Below are positions 43,718 through 51,987 of a stretch of 64,000 nucleotides of DNA, piece after piece (position 1 is the first letter of the stretch; the number at the start of each line of letters is the position of its first letter). The stretch is from assembly GCF_013403955.1 (NCBI RefSeq), contig NZ_JABFDG010000006.1, positions 1 to 64,000 on the forward strand, given 5' to 3'. This DNA comes from Winogradskyella vidalii. GTDB taxonomy: Bacteria; Bacteroidota; Bacteroidia; Flavobacteriales; Flavobacteriaceae. Both the position numbers and the translations under genes were made by a program. The notes below the pieces were generated by a model. That model made no database searches. It was not told where the DNA came from and saw nothing but the letters and a program-made list of their open reading frames with translations.

Positions 43718-46027
43718 ATGAGATTTAAATTACTTATTACATTATTTTTTGTAGGTGTTGTTGCATTTGCACAAGTGATTCCAGATGACGTTAAACCGCC
43801 AAGTTGGGAGAATACTACAATTAAACCTTTAACACCTTTTGAACTGCCTTCTTTTGATTTAAAAACATTACAAGAAGAAGATAAAATAAATGATCAAGAT
43901 AAATCTATTCCTTGGCGGTTTGGACATGATTTATATGTAGATCATAATTTTAATGAAGTGGGAGAGTGGACGACTTTAAAAAACGGTGATCGCATATGGC
44001 GAATGGCATATTATTCTAACGGAGCACAATCATTAAACTTTATGTTTGATGTATTTAAAATTCCTGAAGGTGCAAAACTTTATGTGTATAATAAAGAAAA
44101 AACAGATTTATTAAGACCTTTTACATTTAAAAATAACAATACTGAAGAAGTTTTAGGAACTTGGTTAGTAGAAGGTAACGTTGCTTATATTGAATACTAC
44201 CAACCAGCAAATGTTGTTGGAGAAGCAAAAATTACAGTGGGTTCCGTGGTACACGGTTACCGTACTGTAAAAACTTATGAAAAGTCTTTAGGACAGTCTG
44301 GGGATTGTAATTATGATGTAGATTGCGATATTACTCCTTCACCAGACCCTTATGGCTTAAATACAGTTAAGGATAATATAAAAACTTCAGGTGCCTTAAT
44401 TTTAGCGGGGGGTACAGATTGGTGTTCTGGCACATTAATTAATAATACCAATAATGATGGTACACCATATATGTTAACTGCCAATCATTGTGCTGGAGGA
44501 GAAGGTACATGGGCATTTAGATTTAATTGGAGAAGTCCAAACCCGTCTTGTGGTACAACTACAAATAGTACAAACGGTACGTATAATCAAACTGTTAGTG
44601 GAGCTACCGTACGTGCAAGCAGTTCAAAATCTGATATGGAATTAGTAGAAATCACAGATTCTAGTTTCTTTGAAAATAATTACGATTTAGTTTGGGCTGG
44701 TTGGAACAAATCTACAACAGATGTACCAGCTATAAGTTTTGGATTTCATCATCCAAGTGGAGACATTCAGAAAGTTTCTAGAAATGACGAAGGAGCAATT
44801 AGATTTACCACAAATTTTAATGGAAATTCTACTGCACAAATGTGGAGAATTAATGACTGGGAATTGGGGGTTACCGAAGGTGGATCATCAGGATCTGGTT
44901 TATTTAATGAGACAGGTCATTTAATAGGTATGCTTACTGCAGGAACTGCAGCATGTTCTGGTACGGTTGACAATGGAGGCTATGATATCTATGGGCGCTT
45001 TGGTGTAGCATGGGATTATGGAACTACAGCTTCAACACGTCTTAAAGACTGGTTAGATCCATCGGATTCTGGAATTGAAGTTTTGGAGGCATACCCTGCT
45101 TCTGAAACCTATAATAATGATGCTAACATTGCTGCAAGTTCAGAAAGTACGATATTATGTGGCGAAGATTTTACAACTGAAGTTACACTTACTAATTCGG
45201 GTACTACAGCATTAACTTCTGCTACAATAACTTACTACATTGACTCAGAAGTACCTGTAGAACTTAATTGGACAGGTAATATTGCAACAGGAGAAAGTCT
45301 AGTAGTTGCAACACCAACTTATACCGATCTGAGTTCTGGAAGTCATTCTTTTATTGCTAGTGTTACTAACCCTAATGGCACCACAGATGAAAATACTTCT
45401 AACGATACTTTTGGTATAATCTATGAAGTTGCTACGACTTATGAAACATCGTCTTTGGTTTTAAATATTGCAACAGATACTTATGGCGATGAAACAACAT
45501 GGGAACTTACCAATAGTTCAGGAACCGTAATTAGTGATGGACCAGCATTCGTTTATAGTGGCAATTCAAACTATGAAGAAACAATTACTATAACTGATTT
45601 TGGTGAATGTTATACATTCACAATTTTTGATGACTATGGTGATGGTATTTGCTGTGATTATGGTAGTGGTAGCTACAGTTTAGAAGATGAAAATGGTAAT
45701 GAAATTATTTCTGGAGGCGATTTTTCGAGTTCTGAATCTGTTACATTTTCTGTTGAACAAGCTTTAAGTACTGCTGATTTTAATTTAGATAACGCTATTA
45801 AAATTTATCCAAATCCAGTAGAGAATCAATTACAAATTGAATTAACGAATTTCAATGAAGATGTAAAGTATCAAATTTACAATACATTGGGTCAAGAAAT
45901 TACTAAAGGGCATTTAAACGCTAATAGTTTAAGTACTGTAAATATGTCGCAATATCAAACGGGTATTTACTTTGTAAAAGTGACGACTGGCACTAGTTCA
46001 ATGACACAAAAATTGATTAAGAATTAA
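43718..46027 (+). CDS. T9SS-exported lysyl endopeptidase-like serine protease
   Basis: 769 residues. Signal peptide ends FAQ near residue 19. The catalytic region is trypsin-like: histidine in LTANHCAGG, aspartate in SKSDMELVEI, and serine in GGSSGSGLF, resembling lysyl endopeptidase. It is followed by a proline/CARDB-type beta domain and a MAM-less region (TITDFGECYTFTIFDDYGDG). The end is a type A T9SS sorting domain (KIYPNPVENQLQIEL then TGIYFVKVTTGTSSMTQKLIKN). Exported across the outer membrane by T9SS. A strong terminator follows at 46055-46086. Confidence 0.93.
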   Translation: MRFKLLITLFFVGVVAFAQVIPDDVKPPSWENTTIKPLTPFELPSFDLKTLQEEDKINDQDKSIPWRFGHDLYVDHNFNEVGEWTTLKNGDRIWRMAYYSNGAQSLNFMFDVFKIPEGAKLYVYNKEKTDLLRPFTFKNNNTEEVLGTWLVEGNVAYIEYYQPANVVGEAKITVGSVVHGYRTVKTYEKSLGQSGDCNYDVDCDITPSPDPYGLNTVKDNIKTSGALILAGGTDWCSGTLINNTNNDGTPYMLTANHCAGGEGTWAFRFNWRSPNPSCGTTTNSTNGTYNQTVSGATVRASSSKSDMELVEITDSSFFENNYDLVWAGWNKSTTDVPAISFGFHHPSGDIQKVSRNDEGAIRFTTNFNGNSTAQMWRINDWELGVTEGGSSGSGLFNETGHLIGMLTAGTAACSGTVDNGGYDIYGRFGVAWDYGTTASTRLKDWLDPSDSGIEVLEAYPASETYNNDANIAASSESTILCGEDFTTEVTLTNSGTTALTSATITYYIDSEVPVELNWTGNIATGESLVVATPTYTDLSSGSHSFIASVTNPNGTTDENTSNDTFGIIYEVATTYETSSLVLNIATDTYGDETTWELTNSSGTVISDGPAFVYSGNSNYEETITITDFGECYTFTIFDDYGDGICCDYGSGSYSLEDENGNEIISGGDFSSSESVTFSVEQALSTADFNLDNAIKIYPNPVENQLQIELTNFNEDVKYQIYNTLGQEITKGHLNANSLSTVNMSQYQTGIYFVKVTTGTSSMTQKLIKN

Positions 46028-46054
46028 TTTATAAATAAAATTAATAACATAATT

Positions 46055-46086
46055 AAAGTCAGTTTCTTTAATCAGAAACTGACTTT
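46055..46086 (+). terminator. Terminator of the T9SS protease gene
   Basis: Perfect 12-bp stem AAAGTCAGTTTC (46055-46066)/GAAACTGACTTT (46075-46086), then a run of T. Confidence 0.92.
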
Positions 46087-46131
46087 TTTGTTTTTTCGCT
46101 AATTAATTATAATCAATGTATATTTATACCT

Positions 46132-46566
46132 ATGAGAGTAAGTTGGTACATTATACTATTTTGTATTATAAGCGTCTATAATTGCAAAAGTAAAACAGAC
46201 AATACGTGTAACAAACGTACAATAGATGTTGTTGCTACGGCTTATAATTCTTTAGCTTACCAAACCAATTCTAATCCCAACATTACAGCTTTTGGAGATA
46301 GCTTAAAACCAGGTTTAAGATATATTGCGGTTTCACGAGATTTGTTAGATTCGGGTTTAGTACACAATACCCAAGTTAAAATTCAAGGTTTCGATAGTTT
46401 GTTTACCGTTAAAGACAAGATGAATCGTCGTTGGCGAAAACGCATAGATATCTATATGGGCAATGATGTTAAAAAAGCAAAAAAATGGGGCAAAAAGAAA
46501 GTGAATATTTCATACTGCTTACCTAAAAATGATTCAATTAAAATTGCGTTTCACCATAATTTCTGA
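46132..46566 (+). CDS. 3D-domain exported protein
   Basis: 144 residues. N-terminal hydrophobic leader with a lipobox-like LFCIISVYNCKSK, so probably a lipoprotein. The 3D domain has DVVATAYNS and DSLKPGLRYIAVS, and ends VKDKMNRRWRKRIDIYMGND with the aspartates expected in the MltA-type beta-barrel catalytic fold. Likely acts on or binds peptidoglycan, but the family members in Bacteroidota have no proven activity. The 3' end overlaps the ExbD gene by 33 bases on the opposite strand. Confidence 0.85.
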   Translation: MRVSWYIILFCIISVYNCKSKTDNTCNKRTIDVVATAYNSLAYQTNSNPNITAFGDSLKPGLRYIAVSRDLLDSGLVHNTQVKIQGFDSLFTVKDKMNRRWRKRIDIYMGNDVKKAKKWGKKKVNISYCLPKNDSIKIAFHHNF

Positions 46567-47103
46567 AACTTTAAAAGGATAGGCTTTTTGTACTTCAATA
46601 CGTTCTTGTTTAGATAATTCGCTAGGTATTTTATCAAAAACACGTTTAGCATAATGTATTCTAAGGTTGTAATAAGCTTTTGTGATTTCGTCTTGTAAAG
46701 CTATATAAGATTCATAGGAAGTAAATGCATCATGGCTTAAAGAAATTACAGCGTCTTTGGGATGATCCGATGATTTAGTAGATTGTTCACCTTCACAATA
46801 ATCACATTTGCTAATACCGTTATTATCGATAAAATTTTCAACTATATAAGCGACTTCTGCGAATTCTACCAGTTCATTCTTAATCATAATTTGTTGGTTT
46901 TCATTCATTGAAATTTGTAATAAATTTCGTTCTGGAATTTCCGCAGTACAGTCTTCAGTGTCACAAACTGCGGGTAGTTGTCGTAAAATACCTTTGTCTG
47001 CAGAAATGGTAGTGGTTACTAAAAAGAAAATGAGTAACAAAAAGGCAATATCTGCCATTGATCCTGCATTGACCGTTGCAGAATGTCTTCTAAATGATTT
47101 CAT
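46534..47103 (-). CDS. exbD: ExbD/TolR-type biopolymer transport protein
   Basis: 189 residues. One N-terminal membrane helix carries the conserved aspartate in MADIAFLLLIFFLVTTTI (about residue 19), with a periplasmic domain after it. ExbD works with ExbB and TonB to energise outer-membrane receptors; neither is adjacent here. The protein has an extra segment with cysteines (CDTEDC, CDYCEGEQ), unusual for the family. It overlaps the convergent 3D gene. Confidence 0.88.
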   Translation of the reverse strand: MKSFRRHSATVNAGSMADIAFLLLIFFLVTTTISADKGILRQLPAVCDTEDCTAEIPERNLLQISMNENQQIMIKNELVEFAEVAYIVENFIDNNGISKCDYCEGEQSTKSSDHPKDAVISLSHDAFTSYESYIALQDEITKAYYNLRIHYAKRVFDKIPSELSKQERIEVQKAYPFKVSEIMVKRNFN

Positions 47104-47203
47104 AATATATAAGATTTAAATGTTAATAATCTAGCAATCACAACAACAGTACCAATGTTGTTAATTCTTGTTAACAATCCATTCTAAAACCCTTATAATG
47201 TGC

Positions 47204-47211
47204 TATTTTTG
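47204..47211 (+). promoter_or_regulatory. -7 box TATTTTTG upstream of the helicase
   Basis: TAnnTTTG match on the plus strand, 29 bases before ATG 47241. Confidence 0.45.
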
Positions 47212-47240
47212 CAAAATTAATCAAGTACTAAATTTATTTT

Positions 47241-48755
47241 ATGTCTTCAGAAACCGAAACCATTCCACAAAATGCAACAGAAAAAAGTCTCTATGATTAC
47301 CAAATCAAAGACCTTAATCGCATTTTTGATGTAATGCGAGATGAGGCTGATGATTTTAACCTTTTATATCAATTGCCTACTGGTGGCGGAAAAACGGTTA
47401 TTTTTTCGGAGATTGTGAGACGCTATGCTGAGCAACACCAAAAAAAAGTAGTGATACTTACCCATAGAATTGAGCTTTGTAAGCAAACTTCTAACGTATT
47501 ATCAGGATTTAACGTTAAGAACAAAGTGATTAATAGTAAGGTGAAAACCCTAACCGACCAAGACGAATATCAATGTTTTGTGGCGATGGTAGAAACCTTA
47601 AATAATCGGTTATCTGATAATGATTTTGAGCTTAAAAATATAGGCTTAGTTATTATTGATGAAGCCCATTATAATTCCTTTAGAAAACTATTTAAATTTT
47701 TCGAAAATTGCTTTATCCTAGGAGTAACAGCGACACCTTTAAGTAGTAATATAAAACTACCAATGAAAGACAACTACAACAAGCTTATTGTTGGAGATGA
47801 TATTTCTACTTTAATAAAGAATGGGTTTTTAGCCAACGCCGAAGTTTCTAATTACGATGTGGGATTAACCTCGCTTAAAATTGGAATTAATGGTGATTAT
47901 ACTGTAAAGTCTTCCGAGGCTTTATACACCAATTCTACAATGCAGTCTAAGCTATTATTTGCTTATGAGGAAATGGCAAAAGGTAAAAAAACACTGATTT
48001 TTAATAACGGGATTTACACGTCTAAAGAAGTTTATTATACATTTAAGAAAGCGGGTTATAATGTTGCACATTTAGATAATACAGCGAGTAAGCAAGAGCG
48101 GAAAGATATTTTAAAATGGTTTAAAAATACGCCAGATGCGGTGTTGTCTTCGGTTAGTATTCTAACGACTGGTTTTGATGAACCTTCTGTAGAGTCTATT
48201 ATTTTGAATAGGGCTACACGATCTTTAACTTTATATTTTCAGATGATTGGTAGAGGAAGCCGTATTTATAAAGACCAAAACACATTTCAAGTCATTGATT
48301 TAGGTAATAATGAAGCCCGATTTGGCCCTTGGAATCAACCTGTAGATTGGCAACATATTTTTAAATACCCCGACCTTTATCTCGAAAACATTATTGATGA
48401 TGAATTGCTTGAGCGTGATTTTGTTTACACAATGCCAGATTCATTAAAAGTAAAATTCAAAAAATCGTATACCTTAAACTTTGATATTAAAGCAGAATAT
48501 AAAGAGGTCGTCAATTCAGGAAAAAAATCTTTTACTGTAATTGAACGTTCAATAGCGCAGCATTCTCAAATGTGCATAGATAACAGTGAAGATGTTTTTG
48601 AAGCAAGAGAACTAATTAAAGACCTACAAGATGAAATCGCTTTTAGAATAAAGCAATACTGTTATTGCATTATGAATAGCACTCAAAATTATAAAGATTG
48701 GCTTTTTGAAGAGTATAACAGAAAGTTAAGGATTAGCTTTAACGGTAAGTTTTAA
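47241..48755 (+). CDS. Superfamily 2 DEAD/DEAH helicase
   Basis: 504 residues. Walker A LPTGGGKTVIFSE (about residue 50), DEAH-type VIIDEAHYNSF, GVTATPL, and the C-terminal helicase motifs SVSILTTGFDEPSV and QMIGRGSRIY. This is the type I restriction R / UvrB-like SF2 group found as single genes in Flavobacteria. No methylase or nuclease domain is attached. ATP-dependent nucleic acid remodelling is expected; the substrate is unknown. Confidence 0.9.
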   Translation: MSSETETIPQNATEKSLYDYQIKDLNRIFDVMRDEADDFNLLYQLPTGGGKTVIFSEIVRRYAEQHQKKVVILTHRIELCKQTSNVLSGFNVKNKVINSKVKTLTDQDEYQCFVAMVETLNNRLSDNDFELKNIGLVIIDEAHYNSFRKLFKFFENCFILGVTATPLSSNIKLPMKDNYNKLIVGDDISTLIKNGFLANAEVSNYDVGLTSLKIGINGDYTVKSSEALYTNSTMQSKLLFAYEEMAKGKKTLIFNNGIYTSKEVYYTFKKAGYNVAHLDNTASKQERKDILKWFKNTPDAVLSSVSILTTGFDEPSVESIILNRATRSLTLYFQMIGRGSRIYKDQNTFQVIDLGNNEARFGPWNQPVDWQHIFKYPDLYLENIIDDELLERDFVYTMPDSLKVKFKKSYTLNFDIKAEYKEVVNSGKKSFTVIERSIAQHSQMCIDNSEDVFEARELIKDLQDEIAFRIKQYCYCIMNSTQNYKDWLFEEYNRKLRISFNGKF

Positions 48756-48854
48756 CTTTTTTTTGTAATGATTTCTATATTTATGTCTTTATTTTGAAAT
48801 AAGATTAGTTTTTATTAACTAATAACTTGAATATTAAAATTATTTTTTATCAAC

Positions 48855-49589
48855 GTGAAAACCTTTAAACACTTCGTATTTCTGTTCTGCATTTTGTGCA
48901 GCAGCATGGTTTTTGCCCAAGTTACAGATAAGGAAAAGAAGTCTATTCGTATTCCTGCTGAAAAATCAGAAACGGAAAAAGATTCTGCTTTAGTAAAAAT
49001 TAAAGTTGCTCCAATTCTTGAAAAGGAGGAAGATAAATCTGGTGGAAACACAGAAAATAAAGAAGACAAATTTGTCATTAGAGAGACTAAAAAGCCATTT
49101 TCTATGATTGAAAATGATGGTCTTAAAAGTCCGGGTGAAATTTTTGAAAAGCGTTGGAAAAAAGAAGCCGTAAAAGGTGGTTATGTAAGAACCATGTCTG
49201 ATCAGTTTTTAGGTGAACATCGTGTAGATACAAAGTTTGTAAATATAGTTTGTAGAGATCATCAATATCCAGATGGTGACCGGGTTCGTATTTTAATCAA
49301 TGATGTTGTTGTTAAACACGATTTGCTGCTTACAGGTAGTTACAGACGTGTAGAAGTCGATTTGGCTGATGGCAGAAATGTGGTTGATATCGTAGCGCTT
49401 AACCAAGGGGATTCTGGTCCTAATACAGCAGAATTTGTTGTATATGATGATAAGGGAAATGTTATTTCTTCAAAAGAATGGAATTTATTAACCGGTGTAA
49501 AAGCTACTATTATATTTCAAAATGAAAAGGTTGTAATTCAAGAAAAAACTGCTGAGGATGAAAAATCTAAAACCGCCTCTAGTAACTAA
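48855..49589 (+). CDS. Exported protein of unknown function
   Basis: 244 residues. A signal peptide (VKTFKHFVFLFCILCSSMVFAQ) is followed by a lysine/glutamate-rich stretch and a beta-rich domain (FVNIVCRDHQYPDGDRVRILIN, then LADGRNVVDIVALNQGDSGPNTAEFVVYDDKGNVIS). The GTG start is chosen because it directly precedes the leader. The protein resembles secreted hypotheticals found only in Flavobacteriaceae. The 3' end overlaps the convergent pseudouridine synthase by 11 bases. Function unknown. Confidence 0.75.
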   Translation: MKTFKHFVFLFCILCSSMVFAQVTDKEKKSIRIPAEKSETEKDSALVKIKVAPILEKEEDKSGGNTENKEDKFVIRETKKPFSMIENDGLKSPGEIFEKRWKKEAVKGGYVRTMSDQFLGEHRVDTKFVNIVCRDHQYPDGDRVRILINDVVVKHDLLLTGSYRRVEVDLADGRNVVDIVALNQGDSGPNTAEFVVYDDKGNVISSKEWNLLTGVKATIIFQNEKVVIQEKTAEDEKSKTASSN

Positions 49590-50142
49590 TTTCTTTAACA
49601 TCTGAGGGTTGCATGTCTTCCAATTTGTAATCTCCAATTCTTACTCGTACTAATCTTAAGGTTGGTAACCCTAGCTTAGCAGTCATTTTTCGAACTTGCC
49701 TAAATTTTCCTTCCGTCAGTGTTATAGAGAGCCATGAGGTTACACCATGTCTTTTGTCGCGTACAAATCGTTCAATAATATGTGATGTATCAGTTAAAAT
49801 CTCAGCTTTACAAGGTTTTGTTATATAAGGTTTTCCTGCAACGGAAATTTCAACACCATTTATTAATTCAGAAATAAGCGCTGGTGTTATAATGCCATCA
49901 ACCATCACATGGTATTCTTTTTCTATATGAGAACTGGTAATATGGTTACTAAACTTCCCATCAGTGGTCAACAATAATAGACCTTCAGATTTTTCATCTA
50001 ATCGTCCAACGGCCATAACCTTAGTTTCAAATTCATGCAATTCATTTAAAAGTTTTTTGTTGCGTCTTTTATTCTGATGGTTGATAAACTGGCTTAAATA
50101 ACCGTAGGGTTTGTATATTTTATAATAATGATGTGTTTTCAT
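49579..50142 (-). CDS. rRNA pseudouridine synthase, RluE-like
   Basis: About 187 residues from ATG 50140-50142. The RsuA-type catalytic motif is VGRLDEKSEGLLLLTTDG, with the catalytic aspartate in GRLD. Further landmarks are KEYHVMVDG and LTEGKFRQVRKM. It converts uridine to pseudouridine in 23S rRNA, RluE being the nearest familiar family; exact position not proved. It lies 5 bases downstream of the DUF1853 gene, so the two are co-transcribed. Confidence 0.92.
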   Translation of the reverse strand: MKTHHYYKIYKPYGYLSQFINHQNKRRNKKLLNELHEFETKVMAVGRLDEKSEGLLLLTTDGKFSNHITSSHIEKEYHVMVDGIITPALISELINGVEISVAGKPYITKPCKAEILTDTSHIIERFVRDKRHGVTSWLSITLTEGKFRQVRKMTAKLGLPTLRLVRVRIGDYKLEDMQPSDVKEISY

Positions 50143-50147
50143 AGCGG

Positions 50148-50957
50148 TTACCAAAAGGTAATAAAACATTTATCAAATTTTGAATTATTATATTTTAACC
50201 AAACTAAAGGAGAGCGGTTGGCTTTAATATGTGTCTTAATTAATTTTTTTGCTGAATTATAGCTGTGCCATTCGACCTGGATATGAGGTTCAATGAGCCA
50301 GTCTAACTTTTCAGGAATGTAAAATTCTAAATGTTCAAAAATAGACATATCTTGAAACGAAATATAGAAACCACTAATACAATTTTCGTTCAGTGGCGCA
50401 ATTGAACTCATTGTGTTTTTATAAGGTAAGTATAATTGCGCTTTAAAACAGGTTTGCTGTGTAAAAGCTTCAATATTCAGATTATAATTAGCGAGTTGTT
50501 GTTGCGTTTTTGTTTTATAAAGAAGTGGAAATTGTTTGTTTTTTAATTTTTCTAATTTATAGAGCAGCGTATCTTTTCGGTTGGGGCCAATCCAATAGGC
50601 GAGTGGTGTATTATAGGTTTCTAAAGTATCGTATAGATAGAATTTGTAAACGATTTCGAGATGAATAAGTTGCTTGTTTAAATAATATAGTGCATCTAGC
50701 TCACCAATAGTACGTCGTTCGTTTTGAATCTGTAAATTTTCTGCAACCCAAGTTACTGAAGAATCACGTTTTAGGTCATAAAACACAAATTCTTCAACTA
50801 ATTTACCTAAGCGCTGATTAACAAATTCTGTATTATCATATAAAAAATCAGAACTTGAATTGATTTCAAAAAATTCAAATCCTGATAAGTCATGTGGCTT
50901 AAATAATGAGGGTGTGTTGCCATACCCTTTATAACGTAATACGGTACTTTTATCCAT
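50148..50957 (-). CDS. DUF1853 family protein
   Basis: 269 residues. Matches DUF1853 in order: LGKLVEEFVFYDLKRD, TIGELDALYYLNKQLIHLEIVYKFYLYD, then WIGPNRKDTLLYKLEKL. The acid-rich segment around GELDALY...HLEIVYKF recalls a PD-(D/E)xK nuclease core, which is a suggestion from the pattern only. Function unknown. Operon with the RluE-like gene downstream. Confidence 0.85.
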   Translation of the reverse strand: MDKSTVLRYKGYGNTPSLFKPHDLSGFEFFEINSSSDFLYDNTEFVNQRLGKLVEEFVFYDLKRDSSVTWVAENLQIQNERRTIGELDALYYLNKQLIHLEIVYKFYLYDTLETYNTPLAYWIGPNRKDTLLYKLEKLKNKQFPLLYKTKTQQQLANYNLNIEAFTQQTCFKAQLYLPYKNTMSSIAPLNENCISGFYISFQDMSIFEHLEFYIPEKLDWLIEPHIQVEWHSYNSAKKLIKTHIKANRSPLVWLKYNNSKFDKCFITFW

Positions 50958-50980
50958 AACAGAATAAAAGTAGGCATAAT

Positions 50981-51427
50981 TTAGATAAAGTTATTGTTCT
51001 CTGTAGATTTATCAATATCTGGTTTTTCAGAATGCATGTTTTTTTCAATACCTGCACTATCTACATTGAAATAATTTAAGACTTTAGTTACCGTAGATAT
51101 ATGTTCAGTTTTTGATCCATTAATGATTATGGCTCCTTTAAGAGCTTTAGGATTATTTTCTAATACGGTTACATAATCATTAGCATCAAAGTCTGAACTT
51201 TTCTCAATGTTTTCTACTTGAGATAAGTCTAGTAATTCCTCAATAGGTTTATTAAGCTCCCGCGACAACTCTTGCCATTGTGTGGGCGTAGGCATGGTTT
51301 CGGTGATATTAATCATTAGTATATCTTTATCAGAGGCTTTTAAATAGCCTTCGAGTTGTTTTCCAAAATCGGTATTGCTTGCGTAAACACAATTAATTTG
51401 ATTATTTTTTCTGCTAATTACTCCCAT
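50981..51427 (-). CDS. ArsC/Spx-like thioredoxin-fold protein lacking catalytic cysteine
   Basis: 148 residues, with ELSRELNKPIEELLDLSQ and LENNPKALKGAIIINGSKTEHI resembling the end of ArsC/Spx proteins. In a canonical member an N-terminal CxxC or C supplies the active site; the only nearby cysteine here is in NCVYASN, which aligns loosely with that position. Arsenate reductase activity is therefore doubtful. It starts 3 bases after the HPF gene ends, so it shares a transcript. Confidence 0.7.
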   Translation of the reverse strand: MGVISRKNNQINCVYASNTDFGKQLEGYLKASDKDILMINITETMPTPTQWQELSRELNKPIEELLDLSQVENIEKSSDFDANDYVTVLENNPKALKGAIIINGSKTEHISTVTKVLNYFNVDSAGIEKNMHSEKPDIDKSTENNNFI

Positions 51428-51430
51428 AAT

Positions 51431-51733
51431 TTAATAGGTTTTAAGTTTATCTTTTCGCTTTTCTAATTGCTTCAATAATTCGTTTACAGTTTCGGATGTG
51501 GCATTGTAAAAACTATCTTTTGAAGACTCTGCAAATAATCGAGGTCCAGGCGCACTTAGTCTTATTCCACATTTTTTTCCTGTGTCGTCACTCGTGGTAT
51601 TGTCGGTTTTAAAAAAAACGTCTGCTCTAATCACAAAGTCATAGCGTTTAAATAAGTTATCTAATTTCTCCTTGGCGTGCGATTCTAAAGCATCACTTGA
51701 TGCTACATCATGATATTCAAATAATATTTCCAT
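51431..51733 (-). CDS. hpf: Ribosome hibernation-promoting factor (HPF/RaiA family)
   Basis: 100 residues, the short HPF form. Pattern matches: EILFEYHDVASSDALESHAKEKLDNL then VFFKTDNTTSDDTGKKCGIRL and SFYNATSETVNELLKQLEK. It binds the 30S subunit in stationary phase and blocks translation. Cytoplasmic. Operon with the ArsC-like gene downstream. Confidence 0.9.
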   Translation of the reverse strand: MEILFEYHDVASSDALESHAKEKLDNLFKRYDFVIRADVFFKTDNTTSDDTGKKCGIRLSAPGPRLFAESSKDSFYNATSETVNELLKQLEKRKDKLKTY

Positions 51734-51951
51734 AATTCTATTTTTTTGTCTGTGATAAAATTACAGATTAGTATCAGTTTAACTTAACTTAAATAAGTGA
51801 AGCATTAACGTATTACATAGTTGAATGCAAAATAGATTGTTTACGAGTCGAGAAATTCTTAATAGTTTTTATATCGCTATTAAAATTTTGATGGGAGCGT
51901 ATTTTAATATAGTAAAGTAATAATTTATTAGGAGTTGCTGATGATTAAATA

Positions 51952-51982
51952 AAAAACCACAAGTGAAGTCCCTGTGGTTTTT
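51952..51982 (-). terminator. Terminator of the 1931-residue T9SS protein gene
   Basis: Stem AAAAACCACA (51952-51961)/TGTGGTTTTT (51973-51982), flanked by T runs on both strands. It lies 6 bases beyond the stop codon. Confidence 0.85.
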
Positions 51983-51987
51983 ATTTA

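Noticed and set aside
48815..49078. 87-codon minus-strand frame
   Set aside because: Antisense to the exported protein at 48855, whose signal peptide supports it as the real gene.
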